Shown here piece after piece: positions 25,599 to 39,149 of a stretch of DNA of 64,000 bases (its first letter is position 1; every line of letters starts with the position of its first letter). Under the pieces are notes generated by a model that had not been told where the DNA came from, did not search any database, and saw only the letters and a list, made by a program, of their open reading frames with translations. A program made the position numbers and the translations under genes. Source of the DNA: Metarhizium brunneum (lineage: Eukaryota; Ascomycota; Sordariomycetes; Hypocreales; Clavicipitaceae); assembly GCF_013426205.1 (NCBI RefSeq), contig NC_089426.1:3472001-3536000 (forward strand), read 5' to 3'.

Positions 25599-28500
25599 CT
25601 TGTCGACTCCAACCGGGAGTCGGGCGGATCTGTCGATGGTGACTAATTGCGCGGGAAATCACTAAGACGAGGGCCGCTATTGCGGGAGCCGAGTCGCTTC
25701 CGTGGTTTGCGAGGTGGAATGACGGACGTGTTCGTGAGGTGACAGATTTGGTGTGTGATCGAGTCGGTCTGGTCACTGTGGGAATCGAAGACCCAAGTAC
25801 CGCACGGTGCTAATTGACAAGATTGTGCTACTTCGAGTAAGACGATGTCGGGACAGAGAGAGCGACACAAGAGCGACCAGATTGAGGTCTAGACGAGAGG
25901 ATAAGGAGGTGAGTAGCGGAAGTAGGTTGATGTTTTAACGAAAGACTAGGATTGAGAGGATGGAAACACAGGAGGCCTTGCGGTAGGGGTCCTAGGATGA
26001 GCCGTGTGAAGTTTTTGGATGGATGTCAGTACTGTGGCGGCGGAACGGAGTAGGCAGTGAGTGGGCAGAGAGGGCAGAGGGCAACGGGCTACAGCAGGCT
26101 GGTGACTTGAGCCGAAGACGCCCAGGTCCCAAGGCGCACTGGCCAAGTGGGCTGTGTTGCGCGGTCTAGGGGGGAGGCGGGTTGAGGACCTCAATGTTCA
26201 TGACATGCTGATCTGGACCCTTGGAACTCGGCTTTGGTGGCGCTGCTGGATGGGCAGCATGGACGGTGGCCGGGAGGTGCTTGCATCTGTGTGCCTGTGC
26301 CTGTCAGATTGTTCACAGTAGGGAGCAGAGCACTCAAGTACGTCGCCGAAAGGTATCAACTGGCGTCTTGGCCGGCCCCACTCATCAGTACCATATTCGT
26401 ATGTGCTTGAGTGCGGAGTACTCCGTACACGGAGCGGCATCCCCTCAATTAAATAAATATTTAAAACGTCTAAGATTGGCGAGCCCTTATTTTTTTCTAC
26501 AAAAAAAGTAAAGTGTTTATAGTAGATGGTTGATACGGAAGAAGTCAGTTACTAGAATTCATGACCAGCAGAGTCAGGATTCCATGGTGTACGGTGTTGT
26601 TGTATGATACTGAAACGGTAGGGGCAGCCAGGTCCACGTTCTGCGGTCGTTCTTGCCAGTGCAAGTGGGGGCTGCTCTCCCTCCCTTGCCAGACACTAGA
26701 CTGCCATACCAGACGTGAGGCTCAAGTGCTCACTTCAATTTTCGGCCATCCACACGAGCGGCACTGCCACATCTTTCAACTCTGCCGCCATCAATTCAAT
26801 TTTATTTTTATATGTTGTTTTCCAGCAAAGGGAAAAGAGCGAACAATTCAATAACCTATGATGTCTCTGTCGAGTACAACATGCCCATAGGAACGATGCA
26901 TCATATTACGTATTCGCCCATACAACACAACCAGCCCACATTACGATCCTGTGTCTGGCTGACACGTCAAACAACTCGTGATCCTGCGTCCCCCGACCTG
27001 CGACCTGCCACACCTGCTGCTGCCCATGCGTTCCTGTGCAGGGCTGGATGGATGGGTGGCTTGGATGGATGGCCAGCCAGCAAATCAATGGTCCGACTTG
27101 GAACTGCACTCTTGGCCTGGCTCTCGCTCATCTACGGCCCATATTTTGAGATGTGCCTGTCCCTCTCTAGTGGCCCGCCTGTGGATCATCGAGCTTTCGC
27201 GTGGCACTGCTGGTGTGACAGTGGCAGGAGAGAGATTGGGTGACTGGAGAGAGGCTATGGAGGAGTACTCCATACGGCGCACATGCAGACTGCCCAAACA
27301 CTGAGCAGACAAAGCGCTCGGGGTCACTGCCACGATGGAATGCAAAGTACGGGCAACATCGAGTTCGGACGCATTACATCACTCTATCCTGCCGCGTGCA
27401 TTGCGTCCGGAGTCCATCCATCCACTGTATCACTGGGCTTGGTGCGGAGTACCACACGTCTGAAACGGCAGTTGAACCAGAAATATTCCTCCCCTTTTGC
27501 CCCATACGCAGACAAGTCATCATGTTTGGTTCTGCCGCCGACCGTGACAAAACGTGAAGTTGTCAACGGAATCAAGACCAAGGGAAGCAAAGGAGGGCGA
27601 CTCAGGACTTGGACAACTGGAAAAGACAAGCAATCACGGCGTCGGAGACGGCGACGCGGTGGACAAAGCATCCTTTTGGTCCGAGAGAAACTGAGCTGCT
27701 CCATAGGAATCCGGTGGCATCACTGCAGCGCGCAAGGCTCGCGCAGCTGCATCAAATATCTGTGAATCAAGTATATAAGTTATTGGCCGACACAGCGTCA
27801 ATCCAGTCCGGGAGCCATTAGAAACCAGAGGAAATCAGGCAACCATTGGTAATTTTCTGGCGGCTCTCTTTGGTGGAATGAATGCCCGCGCACTCTACTG
27901 GCCCTCCGGCAATATCACTCTGTCGCTGTTGCAGGGCTTCAAGGAATACATCACGGCGACAGTGGACACTTGGCTGACGTTGACAATTGCATGGGTAGTT
28001 ACTAACTGGCCTGCAAGCTGCAAGCGATGCCTCATGTCGTTATTGCCGTCGTACCGAATTTTCGTACGACCCAGTTGGCTGCGGATGCTAAATTGAGTAA
28101 CAATCACATGCATGCATGTCAATATCGGTCACATTGGGGTCCTTCCGCCAAAATTCAGCTCCGATATTGTGTCCGGTAATTGCAAGAAACAGCAGAGAGC
28201 CATCTCGGAGAGAGCTTTATTTGAGAGTGCTGACAGGCTTGAGGCAAGGCGCAAGTTATCTATCCCCTTCGCATCTTGCCTCAGCCTGTTGCGGCCACCA
28301 GACGGCCTCCAAGCTCGGGGCTCGGCGCCAATCCCGGCACCTATTTCTTATACAGGGTCCCAACCCAGAGCAATGCAGGCATCTTGTGCCTTGCTCTGTA
28401 CAAATGGAATCATCACATCCTAAGCAGTCGCGCGAGGTACCTCCCTGGCGACGGCACTGCTGGACTCGTCAACCATGTAATAAGTTACCCCGTATCCCGC

Positions 28501-28895
28501 TTCACCCACTTTTGCGCTCGTTTACCAAAGTCTAGGGCTCACCAGCCAGAAATGGCCGGGCGCTACCTCGGCGCCGTCTCCGGAGTTGAGGGAATAGTCA
28601 GGCCAGACTTTAGTGCTGTATCTTACCTCCCTAGCCATTTGTCGTTATACTTAAACCGAGGTACTCTCTCGATGCCGTTGAGCCCGCGTTGGTCCCCTTC
28701 AGCCCAGCGCCACCTCAGCCAGGAGTAAACGACAAGATCGTCGAGACAGCCAATTCGCCCAACTTTCCGAGCTAGGACCTCGGACCTTTGGACACTTTTG
28801 AAAGCTTCTAGTTTCTCGCCAGAGGGGCCCGACTGACCTCAACGGCATAGACACTCTCAACAGCTGTATATCCGGTTCTGTACGGAGTAATTGCA
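25599..28895. other. 3.3-kb intergenic region
   Basis: No supported gene. The stretch includes the upstream region of the UPF0658 gene, a TACTCCGTA copy at 26419, a GGAT microsatellite around 27047-27072, and the amidase promoter. The open frames are overlapping and lack recognisable domains. A candidate distant first exon of the UPF0658 gene (ATG at about 26190) was checked, but its frame ends after about a dozen codons with no good donor. Confidence 0.5.
28881..28889 (+). promoter_or_regulatory. TACGGAGTA copy just before amidase start
   Basis: A copy of the recurrent 9-mer ends seven bases before the amidase ATG, so it lies in the leader or core promoter of that gene. A regulatory role is only inferred from position. 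Confidence 0.35.
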
Positions 28896-31036
28896 ATGGT
28901 ATCACCGAACGACTTTGTCAACTACCCCAAGCCTGTGGAAGGCCCAGAGACCAAATATGCGCCGCCTCCGGCCAAGAATCCAGTTTTGCGCGGATATTCG
29001 CTTGTCGCTGCGAGCGCTCTGTACGTGTTGGCAATGAGATTCGCCTCCATAGTAAGATATATGCTAACTCGGACCAAATGATGGGCGTAAAGAGTCTCTA
29101 GGTCAGGAATTCTGCAGCGATTCTTCTGGAATAATGCTGGATTCGGGCAGGTCAAGAACCTTTCAGTCCTGGATGGCGTTCCGCACACATTTGACGTGAG
29201 TCGATAGCCCCTGCATGTGGCATTCTACATGGCGCAGCGATGGCAACGGTGTTGATGGTTTGGCGATTTAGCCCTGCGTGACCCCGTTAGGTGAAACTGG
29301 CCCAGTGCTCGAATTTGAGCCTGCTCTTCTAGAAGCCAAACATGTCCATCCCAAAGCGAAGTACTATTCCATCAAAGATTATCATGAACTCTATAAATCC
29401 GGCAGAGCAACCCCTCTCGATGTCGCAAAGGCTCTTCTCCCCTTGACCAAACCGGGAAATGACAACAAGACCAGGTATGAAGACGCTTGGGCTAATAACC
29501 ACGGGAACGACGAACTCGTATTTGAGTCTGCCCGGGCGTCGACAGAACGATGGGCTGCTGGCAAGCCATTGGGTATTCTGGATGGCGTACCAATTGGTGT
29601 CAAGGACGATGTGAATGTCAAGGGCTATGTCAACCATAACGGCATGAAGTATAATGCCGATTCGCCCTTCTTCAAGAGACAGGAGAAGTCTGCGTGGTGT
29701 GTGCAGGCGCTTCAAGATGCTGGAGCTGTGGTACTCGGCAAGAATCGTATGCATGAACTTGGTTCAGGTCAGTCCCTTCGCTATCTGTCGCTATCTGTTA
29801 CATCGTTGTTAGCGACGACGAAATCATCATACTGACTTCATCTTTCACAGATACGTGCGGTTTAAATGTAAGCACCGGCTCACCACACACGTTTCACTTT
29901 CCATCCACCATAACTACTAGCAACTTACACCCAATATCATGTAGGTCGCGCAAGGGTCGCCGACTAACCACCTGAATACCGAGTACTATCCCGGCGGGTC
30001 TTCCTCCGGGCCAGCTTCCGCCGTCTGCGCCGGTGTGGTACCCTTCTCCGTCGCCACGGATGCCGGCGGTAGTATCCGCATTCCAGCCAGTTTCAACGGC
30101 TTATACGGCCTCAAGACGTCCCACCATCGAACGGGGTACATGGGCAGCACCATGTGCATCACAGGCCCCATTGCGGCCAACGTTGCCGATCTTACCATTG
30201 CCTATCGACTCATGTCGCAGCCCAACCCCGACGATGGCATCCAAGGTGTATTTGGGCGCTCTACGCCGCCTCCGCCATCTGCCAAGCGTGTCATGGGCGT
30301 GTACCGCGAGTGGCTGAACGCGGCTGACCCCGAAGTCATCGAGCACTGCAACAAGGCACTAGACTACTTCGCCAAAGAGCGAGGCTACGAGATTGTCGAC
30401 ATTTCCCTCCCTCACCTTGCCGACGCCCAGCTCGCCCACGGCATGATCTGCATCACTGAAATGGCCGAGGCGGCTCGACGAAGAACAGTCAACCCGGCAG
30501 ACTGGCTCTCCCTCGTGGGCTCTGTAAACCGGCTGCTCATGACGGTTGGCCAGCAGACGCCGGCAGCCGACTTCCTCAAGTTTAACACCATGCGTACGGT
30601 CCTGATGCGCCATTTCGCCTTTCTGTTTCGAAAATACCCCGGCATACTCATCATGTCGCCTACGACTCCCCTCAACGGCTGGCCCAAGCATCCTGGTGAC
30701 GAAGCACTGGGAATGAATGACGCGAACACGACATTCAGGAACATGATGTACATCTTCTTGGCGAATATGACGGGCACGCCGTCGGTTTCGGTACCCGTGG
30801 GGTATGCTGCGCCGAAACAGGGAGAGGGCAAGATTCCCGTCGGATTGATGGCTACGGGTGAATGGGGAAGTGAGGAGCAGCTTTTGGCATTTGCAGGCGA
30901 GGCAGAGGAATATTTGCACGGGATTTACGAGGAAGGCAGACGAAGACCCAGTGCATGGCTGGACGTGATGGCATTGGTGGAGGGTGATGCTGACAGTGAG
31001 AAGGTTGATGCGAATGGGAATGGGAGATCTGAGTGA
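28896..31036 (+). CDS. Amidase-signature family hydrolase
   Basis: Five exons (28896-29051, 29118-29195, 29272-29767, 29851-29867, 29945-31036) give 612 residues; the fourth exon is only 17 nt. All donors are GTAAGR, GTGAGT or GTCAGT and the frame is kept throughout. The Ser-cisSer-Lys triad of the family is visible: K189 in GVPIGVKDD, the cis-serine in the PGGSSSGPAS loop (residues 268-270) and nucleophile S292 in ATDAGGSIRIPAS. A hydrophobic stretch near residues 33-50 (LRGYSLVAASALYVLAMRF) suggests an N-terminal membrane anchor, as in fatty-acid-amide-hydrolase-like members. The family cleaves carboxamides; the substrate cannot be told. A TACGGAGTA copy sits just before the start. The protein is close in arrangement to fungal 'glutamyl-tRNA amidotransferase A-like' amidases, but it is not part of a GatCAB operon. 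Confidence 0.9.
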
Positions 31037-33226
31037 GGATGCTGGAGTGTATGACCTCTGTGTGTATATTCTACATTTTGGTTTGTATATGAGTGTAGCC
31101 TGCGGAAGGATGTGATGTAATTTGCAAGTTGTCTGCATGGAGATGCGGCGTCTTCTTGACTCACAAATGATGTGCAGGCGACATCAAGGGGGACGAAAGG
31201 GGTTGGACCATGATAGGGTACGTGAGGACGATTGAGTCTATAGTGAGAGGGAAAATTATCACGCTTTATGGTATACATAAATAATATAGTTGCGTATCAA
31301 GTTGAGTTATTTTGTTGTTTTATTTTTAATACAAATGATAATGCAACCATCGTGCAAGCATTGCATCTGAAACACAATATTTGGCCGTACTAAGCCAGGG
31401 ACAGTAAAGAACCAAAATACAAATATAATAGCGCCAAGAATACTTTTTTTGTGGGCAAATATATCCTGCCATGGACTGTAGGTTTGGATATTGCATTATG
31501 CCATGGTGCCAGGGCACTGTGGACAACTATGTCAGTGTATTCCCGATATGCGGTATGCTTAAAGTGGCAGGGTGGAATATAACGAGTCGGGCTTGGCTAC
31601 TTGGCAATATTGTCATAAAAAGTGTCTGGTTCAATGAACGCGTGGCCGTCTTTGACGTAGTTGTGCATGGTCGTGTTGCTGAGACCGAGGCCGGGGCGAG
31701 CCACGATCCTGTTGCAAAAGGGTACGCCCTTGGCCCCTTGGGGTGTGTGGTTGTGGTCTTGACTCTTGGCCCATCTGTCGTGATTTGATGGGTTGGTGAA
31801 GGGCGACACGCGGCTCCCATCCAAAGTCAATGTCTTTGAACCGCCAGGAGAGCGTTTCTGCTACATCCGGAACGGCATCCTGCTGGATCAGGGTCAGTGC
31901 AGCAAGGTGATCGTATGTGATTCCTCTCTTCTTTGACCTATCCTAATATTCATTCGTGCCGGTACTACATCAGGTAAGGCTTCATTGTACACACACCCAC
32001 CGCAGGCACAAAACGTAAAGCCAGCACAACGTTGTACTTCCCATGCGCAGGTAGGCCGGGATTTGGGCAGCTACTTCAATCTCTGATTTGAACTGGTCTG
32101 GGACGAGCGAGGCGAATTTCCGCTTGCCCGTCTCCTCGTCCTTGGCTTGCTAAGCCGCGGTAGGTGCTTGGCCACCGTACTCTATATTATGATATACTCC
32201 ATTATATTAGTGTATCCTGCTTCGTAGGTAAATATATTCTGCCACGGGCCGTAAGGCTTGCGCCCACTTTTATTGATAAGAGACGAATTTGCGGTAGTGG
32301 CTGGGATACAATCGAGGTATTGTTTTGGAGTATAACAGTCGACTGGGGGAGCGTGTCTTCGCTTAAGCCGAGTGCTTCTAGCTTCTACAGGTTATAGGCT
32401 TAGGTGTCTTTTGCTTGTGCTACAGCTATTTTGCCCGTGGTAGTTACAAGGGATGGTGAGCACTGAGGAACTTGAGATGGAGCGAGACGACATGGTAAGG
32501 GGTTCCGGCATGGCCTTACATCGTTTATTAGAGATTGTAATAGTCAACGGGAATGAGGTATACCCCGTCTTGGAGCGTGCGTTCGGTGCGATGAGCAGCG
32601 TTCCATTCAATGCAGCTTGGATTGTGCTAATATTATTGACTTCCTTATCGAGCTTTTTGTGTATGACCCAGTCGCGAAGTCGGGACCAGCCTGGAATTGT
32701 TTTTGATGCAGGGCTATATTGATATTCGATACTCAGAGAGAAGTCTAGCAATGGAGATTAGTTATAAGCTTCAGCAAAAAATGAACCGAAGAAATAGTTA
32801 TAAAAAAAGTAACATACAACACTGGGTATTCGCTGGTCGTCACCGACCCAACTACTAATCCAGCGCTCGCCAGGTTATTAAGGGAGATCAGACGGGATCC
32901 TAAGCTCTGCTGGCGGCTATGGTCGTATGTGTGAGGTAGACAAGTTTAGCATGCCTATAAATCGTTCACTTTATAGCTCTAATCTAGAAGTAAATAACAG
33001 CAGGCTCTCTCCCCACTGTAAGGAACTGGTCAGAAAACAGGAATCAGACAGGATTCGGATAGAGTCTGGTACGTACAGCATTGGCGGGGACAGGGAACTT
33101 CACACCTCCAAGAGGCACTGTGATTTGATCCTCAACCTTTTTCTCATAGGCAGGGAGGGCCTGCGAATCAAGTCGGAATCACACCATGACTCGACCGTAA
33201 CAATAGAGGAGGCACATCCGATATTG
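31037..33226. other. Degenerate left border of the transposon island
   Basis: AT content rises steadily here. A 33-bp sequence (31450-31482) recurs at 32225-32257 with only transitions. Apart from the relic at 31597-32140 no gene is supported; the open frames near 32453 and 32927 lack domains. The block reads as old repeat sequence partly altered by transition mutation. Confidence 0.45.
31597..32140 (-). pseudogene. Decayed protein-coding relic, unknown family
   Basis: On the minus strand several open segments look protein-like but lie in different frames: FASLVPDQFKSEIEVAAQ near 32120-32065, VAETLSWRFKDIDFGWEP near 31875-31820, and a 77-codon segment ending EPDTFYDNIAK at 31597 that contains GVPFCNRIVARPGLG. 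No full-length frame joins them. I interpret them as fragments of one gene broken by frameshifts at the edge of the island. I do not recognise the family. Confidence 0.3.
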
Positions 33227-33265
33227 TATAATTTGTGAGTTATAACAGGCAAACGCGAGGATATA
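33227..33265 (+). repeat. Left copy of 39-bp direct repeat
   Basis: This 39-bp sequence recurs in the same orientation at 48129-48167 with three C/T transitions and no gaps. Both copies contain a CAG/GT(A or C)AAACGCGAGG string that looks like a 5' splice site, so they are probably pieces of one gene family rather than transposon ends. Confidence 0.7.
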
Positions 33266-33339
33266 TGTAAGCTTCAATGTACTAATTCTTTCCTTCTGCA
33301 TATATTCGTAATTGCTGACGTGCTGCTTTCGTAGGATTT

Positions 33340-35162
33340 ATCTGGCAATAAAACAAAGCCAACCTCTGTTTCGAAGAGCCTTGCCATAATGTGTAATATT
33401 AATCCTTAAAGTAATAACTAATAGAATATCCTATGTAATATGCTTAAAAAAGTCAGAGAGCCTAATATATTAGATGAGCTCTTAATTAAATGGGTTACTA
33501 TTAAGAACCTCCCTTTTTGTATTATTAGGAGCACTAGCTTCTAGAATATTATTCTTTATCTTAATCCTACTTTTAAAGGCTAAATTCCTTTAGTAATAGT
33601 TTAGGATAGACTTAATACCTTATATAAGCAGGTATAAGGGCTAGTTATAGAACTTTTTATAATAGCCTAGGGAAGAATTTATGTCACTTTTAATAGCTGG
33701 ATATCTTATAATTATTTATCTTTACTAGGAATTAATATATTCTTTATTAATATAAATTAGAATTATTATAAGTTACTTTTTAGGCTGCTCTTAGTTTAGG
33801 GATAATATACTAGAGAGAATCTTACTAATAAGGTGGTAAGTGTGCTTATAAAGTTTAGGATTAATGCTTTAAGACTAGGCTACTTTGTCCTTAATAATAC
33901 TTATAATAACAATATAGCTATAATAGCCCTTACTGGTGAATTTGACTTTAACCCTAAGCATTACTAACTTTACTGTATTAGCCATATTCTTAGCTAAGTG
34001 GTAAAGTAGTTAATTTTTGGTGCTACTGCTAATATAATAGAGACTAAAGATAATGCTGACTTTGACTTTAATATTGCCAGTAATGAGTTAAAGAAATTAA
34101 GGGGAAAAAGGGCCGGTTAGGCGGCTTTACGACTTTGTTGGCGCTATTAACCACTCTTCTTAGCTTATTTAACTGCTCCTTGAATGGCAGAAAGAAGATA
34201 TCGCCTTTAGTAAACCTAGCCACATTAATAAGCTAACAGGAAGGCTTAGGAAGCCACTTATGCCAGTATCTAATAATAAAACCCGCTGGAACTTGAGGTA
34301 TAAAATGATACAGCGTGCTAAGCTTCTTCGCTCTTATTTTTCTTGGTTGGTCATATATATCTAAGAGTAATAATAAGCTAGAAGACGCTGATTGGGATAT
34401 TATCGATGTGTTTTTGAAGGTCCTTGGTGCCTTTAACGCTTTCTTAACCTGTCTCTAGGGCAATAATAAGCCTAATAAGGATAGGAATATCTGGTCTGGC
34501 GCGTTCTAGGAATACTTTTAATCCTTTGAGTTTCTTCTTAACCACCTTAAGAAGCTAAAAATAGATACTAACCTGGTTAATAGGCTAGACGCTAAGTCAG
34601 TTACTATGGTATAAAGCTATATTAATTTGGCTTAGGAAAAGCTAGATAGCTATTACTAGAAGCTATACTCTCCTGTGTATACTGCCGCTATTATTCTATA
34701 TTCTTGTTATAGCTGGATAGCCCTTACAAAGCATTTTAAGGGTAACCTTAATACTAAGAAGTAGCTTATAGAATATAAATATTCTATAAAGAAATTATAA
34801 GAGGAAAACTATTAGTATATTACCTTAAAGTCTAGTAATACTCTTTTCTTATTATTAATATTAATATCTTATAAAAAATATAGTGAATTTAAGACCTTCC
34901 TTGACTTAGTAATATAATATAATAAGGATAATATAATAGCTATTAATAGTAGTATAAATCCTTTTCTTAATAAGTATAATAGGGATTATAAAATATAGAA
35001 GTATATAAATCCTAAGCTTTATTAAGAGAACCTATATTTATAGTAAAAAGCATATAAGAAAGAATACCTAAGGCTTTCTTATATAGTAAGTAATATTTTA
35101 TTTATCCCTGCTATATTTATATAAATAAAATAAGAATTTAGCTCTTATAAGTATATAGTGGG
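33340..35162 (+). mobile_element. hAT transposase relic, 5' and central part
   Basis: Translation of the plus strand, ignoring many stops, gives an ordered series of hAT transposase landmarks. These are LLIKWVTIKNLPF with NIILYLNPTFKG (about 33480-33590), GRIYVTFNSWISYNY, LGYFVLNNTYNNN (about 33880), a CISHIL block, DADWDIIDVFLKVLGAFNAF (about 34395), PVYTAAIILYSCYSWIAL (about 34675) and the dimerisation segment RLSYIVSNILFIPA (about 35070). The frame is broken by many stops, mostly TAG/TAA where Trp or Gln codons are expected, which fits transition mutation. The relic is interrupted at 35162 by the LTR retrotransposon and resumes at 43012. It is inactive. Confidence 0.8.
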
Positions 35163-35608
35163 TGTTACAACCTAGTTATAAGCTGCAGCGTAAGTTGCAG
35201 GTTAGGCCGGCTATATAAGCTATAAGATAATATAAGTATAATAGGTAATAAATTAATAGTTAAAATAAGCTATTAATAAGAGAGAATTTATTAATTATTT
35301 AATAAACTTTAAATAAACTAATAATATATATATAATTATAATTTATTAAAACTTTAATAAATAATAAATAAATATTATAATATATAAAAACCCTTAAATT
35401 TACTTTATAAATAAACTTTAATTTCTTAGCTTTTAATATAAATTATTATATTAAATAAGCTTTACTTATAACTTTTTAACTTTAATTATTTAATTATAAT
35501 TTATAATTTATTATTAATATAATAATTAATTACTTAGATTAATTATTTTAATTATTTTATTAATATAAATTATAATTAGTTTATTTCTTAGAAATCTTAG
35601 TTATTATA
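35163..35608 (+). repeat. 5' LTR
   Basis: 446 bp beginning TGTTACAACC and ending GTTATTATA-like TA, where a CA end is expected. It aligns without gaps to the 3' LTR in the stretches I compared, and all differences there are transitions. Its outer 60 bases keep many G and C, whereas the inner end is fully AT-converted. Confidence 0.9.
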
Positions 35609-38600
35609 TATTAAAAGCTTTTATTTAAATAATTATTATATTACTTTAAGTAATATTTAATAATTATTAAGATAATATTTATAATACTTATTTTATTTAA
35701 AGTAATTATATTATTAATATCTTAAAAACCTTAAAGTTTTAAACCTTAAAATCTTATAATTAAACTTATATAATTATATTAATAAGTTAAATAATTTAAC
35801 CTTAAATATTAAATACTTATATTAAAATAAAAAAACTTAAGAAAAATTATTAAGCTTAAAGTATTAAAATCTTATAATAATAACCTAAAAATACTTTAAG
35901 AATTCTTAACTTAACTTAAAGTATATTATTAATTTTATTTAAATAAATTAATTAATATATAAATAAAAGTATTATATATTAAAAAATATATAATAAGTAT
36001 TATACTTATATAATTTAAATTAATTATATAAAATTATTTTATTAATATAAAAAATAATTAAAAAAATAAAATAAAAGAAATATTTATTAATTATAAGAAA
36101 TTTAAAAAAATATTTAAAAAAATATTTAAATTAATTAATAAAATAAGAATTATAATTATTTATATAAATTAACTTAAATAAAAAGAATTTATATTAGATT
36201 ATATAGTATATTTTAAATAAGTTATTTTAATATTAGATTAAAAAAATAAGCTACTTATATTAGCTTTTTTTAAAGAATTAAAAAAAGAAATTAAAAATAA
36301 ATTATATAAAAAAAATATATTAAATAATTTCTTAAATTATATAATAATAATAATTTAAATTAATAATAAATAATATTAATAATATATATAAAAGTAATAA
36401 GAAAAAAAAACCTAGAATTTTATAAAAAAAAAGAATAATAAGTAAACTAAAAAAAAAAATAAGAAGAACTTATTACTTATAATTATACTTTTAACTTTAA
36501 ATAAATAAAACTTAATATTATTAAAAAAATAATAAAAAAAAAAGAAATATTATAATTATAAAAAACTAAAATATTTTATTAATAAATATAAAAAACCTAA
36601 GAAAAAATAAAAGCTAATATTAAAAAAAAATAAAAAATAACTTAATATTATTAATTAATAAAAAAATAAAATTATTAAACTAAAAGTAAAATATAAAAAC
36701 CTTAACTAAACCTTTTATTATAATAATAATTATTATATTTATATAAGTAATAAATAAAAAAAAAAATAATTTTTAAAAAAATTAAAAAAACTAAAAAAAA
36801 AAATTATAAACTTTATAAAAAATAAGTTATAAATAACTAAATAATTAATATAAAAAAAACTAAATAAATAATTAATAAAAAAAAAAACTTTTATAATAAT
36901 AAAATAAAAAGAACTTTATAAATTAAAATTATTAAAATATTTAAATAAAAACTTATATTAAAAAATTCTTAATTAAATATAATAATAAATAAAAATAAGA
37001 AAAATTTAAAAGGAATAATAATATAAAAAAAAATAAAATATATAAATTTTTATTCTTTTTAATAAACTAAAAAATAAAATAAAAAAAATAAATATTAATA
37101 ATAATAATATAATTTTAAATATTTTAAAAGTATTTAAAAATAAATAAAATAAGAAAAAAATACTAATAAAGTTAATAATTATATAAAAATAAGCTATATA
37201 ATAATATTTTTTTATATTAATAAGAAAATATTTTATAATTTTTATTATTATAATAAATACTATTATAATATTAAAAAACCTAATATTATAATATTTAAAA
37301 AGAAAAAAAAGAAATAACTTTAAACTTTTATTAAAATATAAAAATTATATATAATTAATATAAATATTATATATATTTATAATATATTAGGTATATTTTA
37401 TAATTAAGGTATAATTAAATATATTTTTAATTAAAATAAAAAGATATTTAATTAAAATATTATATTTTAAATAAGAACTTTTAAAATAAAAAGTAAAAAT
37501 AATTAATAATAATTAAATAATAATCTTAAAACCTAATTTAAATATACTTATTAAATATTAAGCTTATATAAATTTTATAAATATATATAAATTAAATATA
37601 TATTAATTATATATATATATAAAAAATAAGTAATAATATTAATATATATATATAAAAAAAATCTTAATATATAAAAAAAAGTTATTACTTAAATTATTTT
37701 AATATAAAATAAAAAACTATATAATATACTTATTATTAAATTACTTAAAATATATAATAAATAAAGCTAAAAAATAATATAAGTAATAATATAAAATACT
37801 AATAATATATAAATAAATATAATAAGTATTAGATATACTTAAATAAAAAAATTCTAAGAGAATTATAAAATTAATATATTATAATAAATAAAAGCTAAAT
37901 AAATAATATTATAAATAAAAGTTTAACCTTAAATATAATAAGAAATATATAATAAATTATAATAACTTAAAATATAAAAAGTATAAAAAAATAAAAAATT
38001 AAATTTATAATTACTTATATTAAATATTTAATAATAAGTTTTACTTTAAGTATTTATAAAATAAAACTAAATTTATAAAATAATATTAAAAAATAAAATA
38101 ATAAATTATAAAAGAATTTATTTTAAAAAACTTAAAAAATAAAATATATTATTTATAAAAAAATTATAAGCTAATATAAAAAAAAATACTAATAACTCTT
38201 AATATAATCTAAGATAAATAAAATAATAAAATAATATTAAATATTAAAGTTATAAAATATTATATTTATATACTTATAAATAATAATATAATAAGTAATT
38301 ATATTTTACTTAAAGTTATTAATTATTATTAATTATTATAAAAATATAAAAAAATATTATATAAGTTAATTAATATTAAAAAAAAACTTTTTACTTATAA
38401 TAATAAAATTATTAATTAAAAAACTAATTATTTTAAAGTATAAATTTAAGGTTATTTAAAAGTAATTTAACTTAATATTATAAATATATTAAAATATAAC
38501 CTAATATTAAAGTACTTATAATTATAAAAAAGTAATTTATTAATTAATTAAAAAATAGGTTAATTAAAGTAAAATAAAATTTTAGGTTAATAAAATTAAT

Positions 38601-39149
38601 AAAATTTAAAATAAAAAATAAAATTTTATTATAACTTAACTTATAAATAAAATTCTAAAAAAAAGAAACTTTTAAGTAAGTTATTTAAAAACTAATAATA
38701 ATAAATAAATAATATAAAAATAATAAATATAAAAAAAAATAATTAGATTTATTATAATAATTTTAATAATATTATAAACTAAAATATAAATAATAATAAA
38801 TAATAAAAAAATAAAAGCTAAAATTTAAAAAGTTATTATTACTTTAAGAAAAAACCTTATAAATATAAATAAAAAACTTAAAAAAAAAAAAAAATAATAA
38901 TAAAAATAATAAAAGCTTAATAATAAAAAAAAAAAAACTTAAAAATATTCTTAAAAAATACTAAAAATATAAAAAATTATTTATAAAAAAATTAAAAACT
39001 AAATTACTTAAATATAATTAATAAAATTATAAAATTAAATTAATAAATAAAAAGTTAATAATATTTTATAAAATTTATAACTTAAATATAAAAAAACTTA
39101 AAATATTATAAGAATATATTAATAAAATATTAATAAAAAGCTATATTAA

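Noticed and set aside
26185..26195. ATG on the minus strand as a distant first exon for the UPF0658 gene
   Set aside because: Its frame ends after about a dozen codons and no donor of reasonable quality is present.
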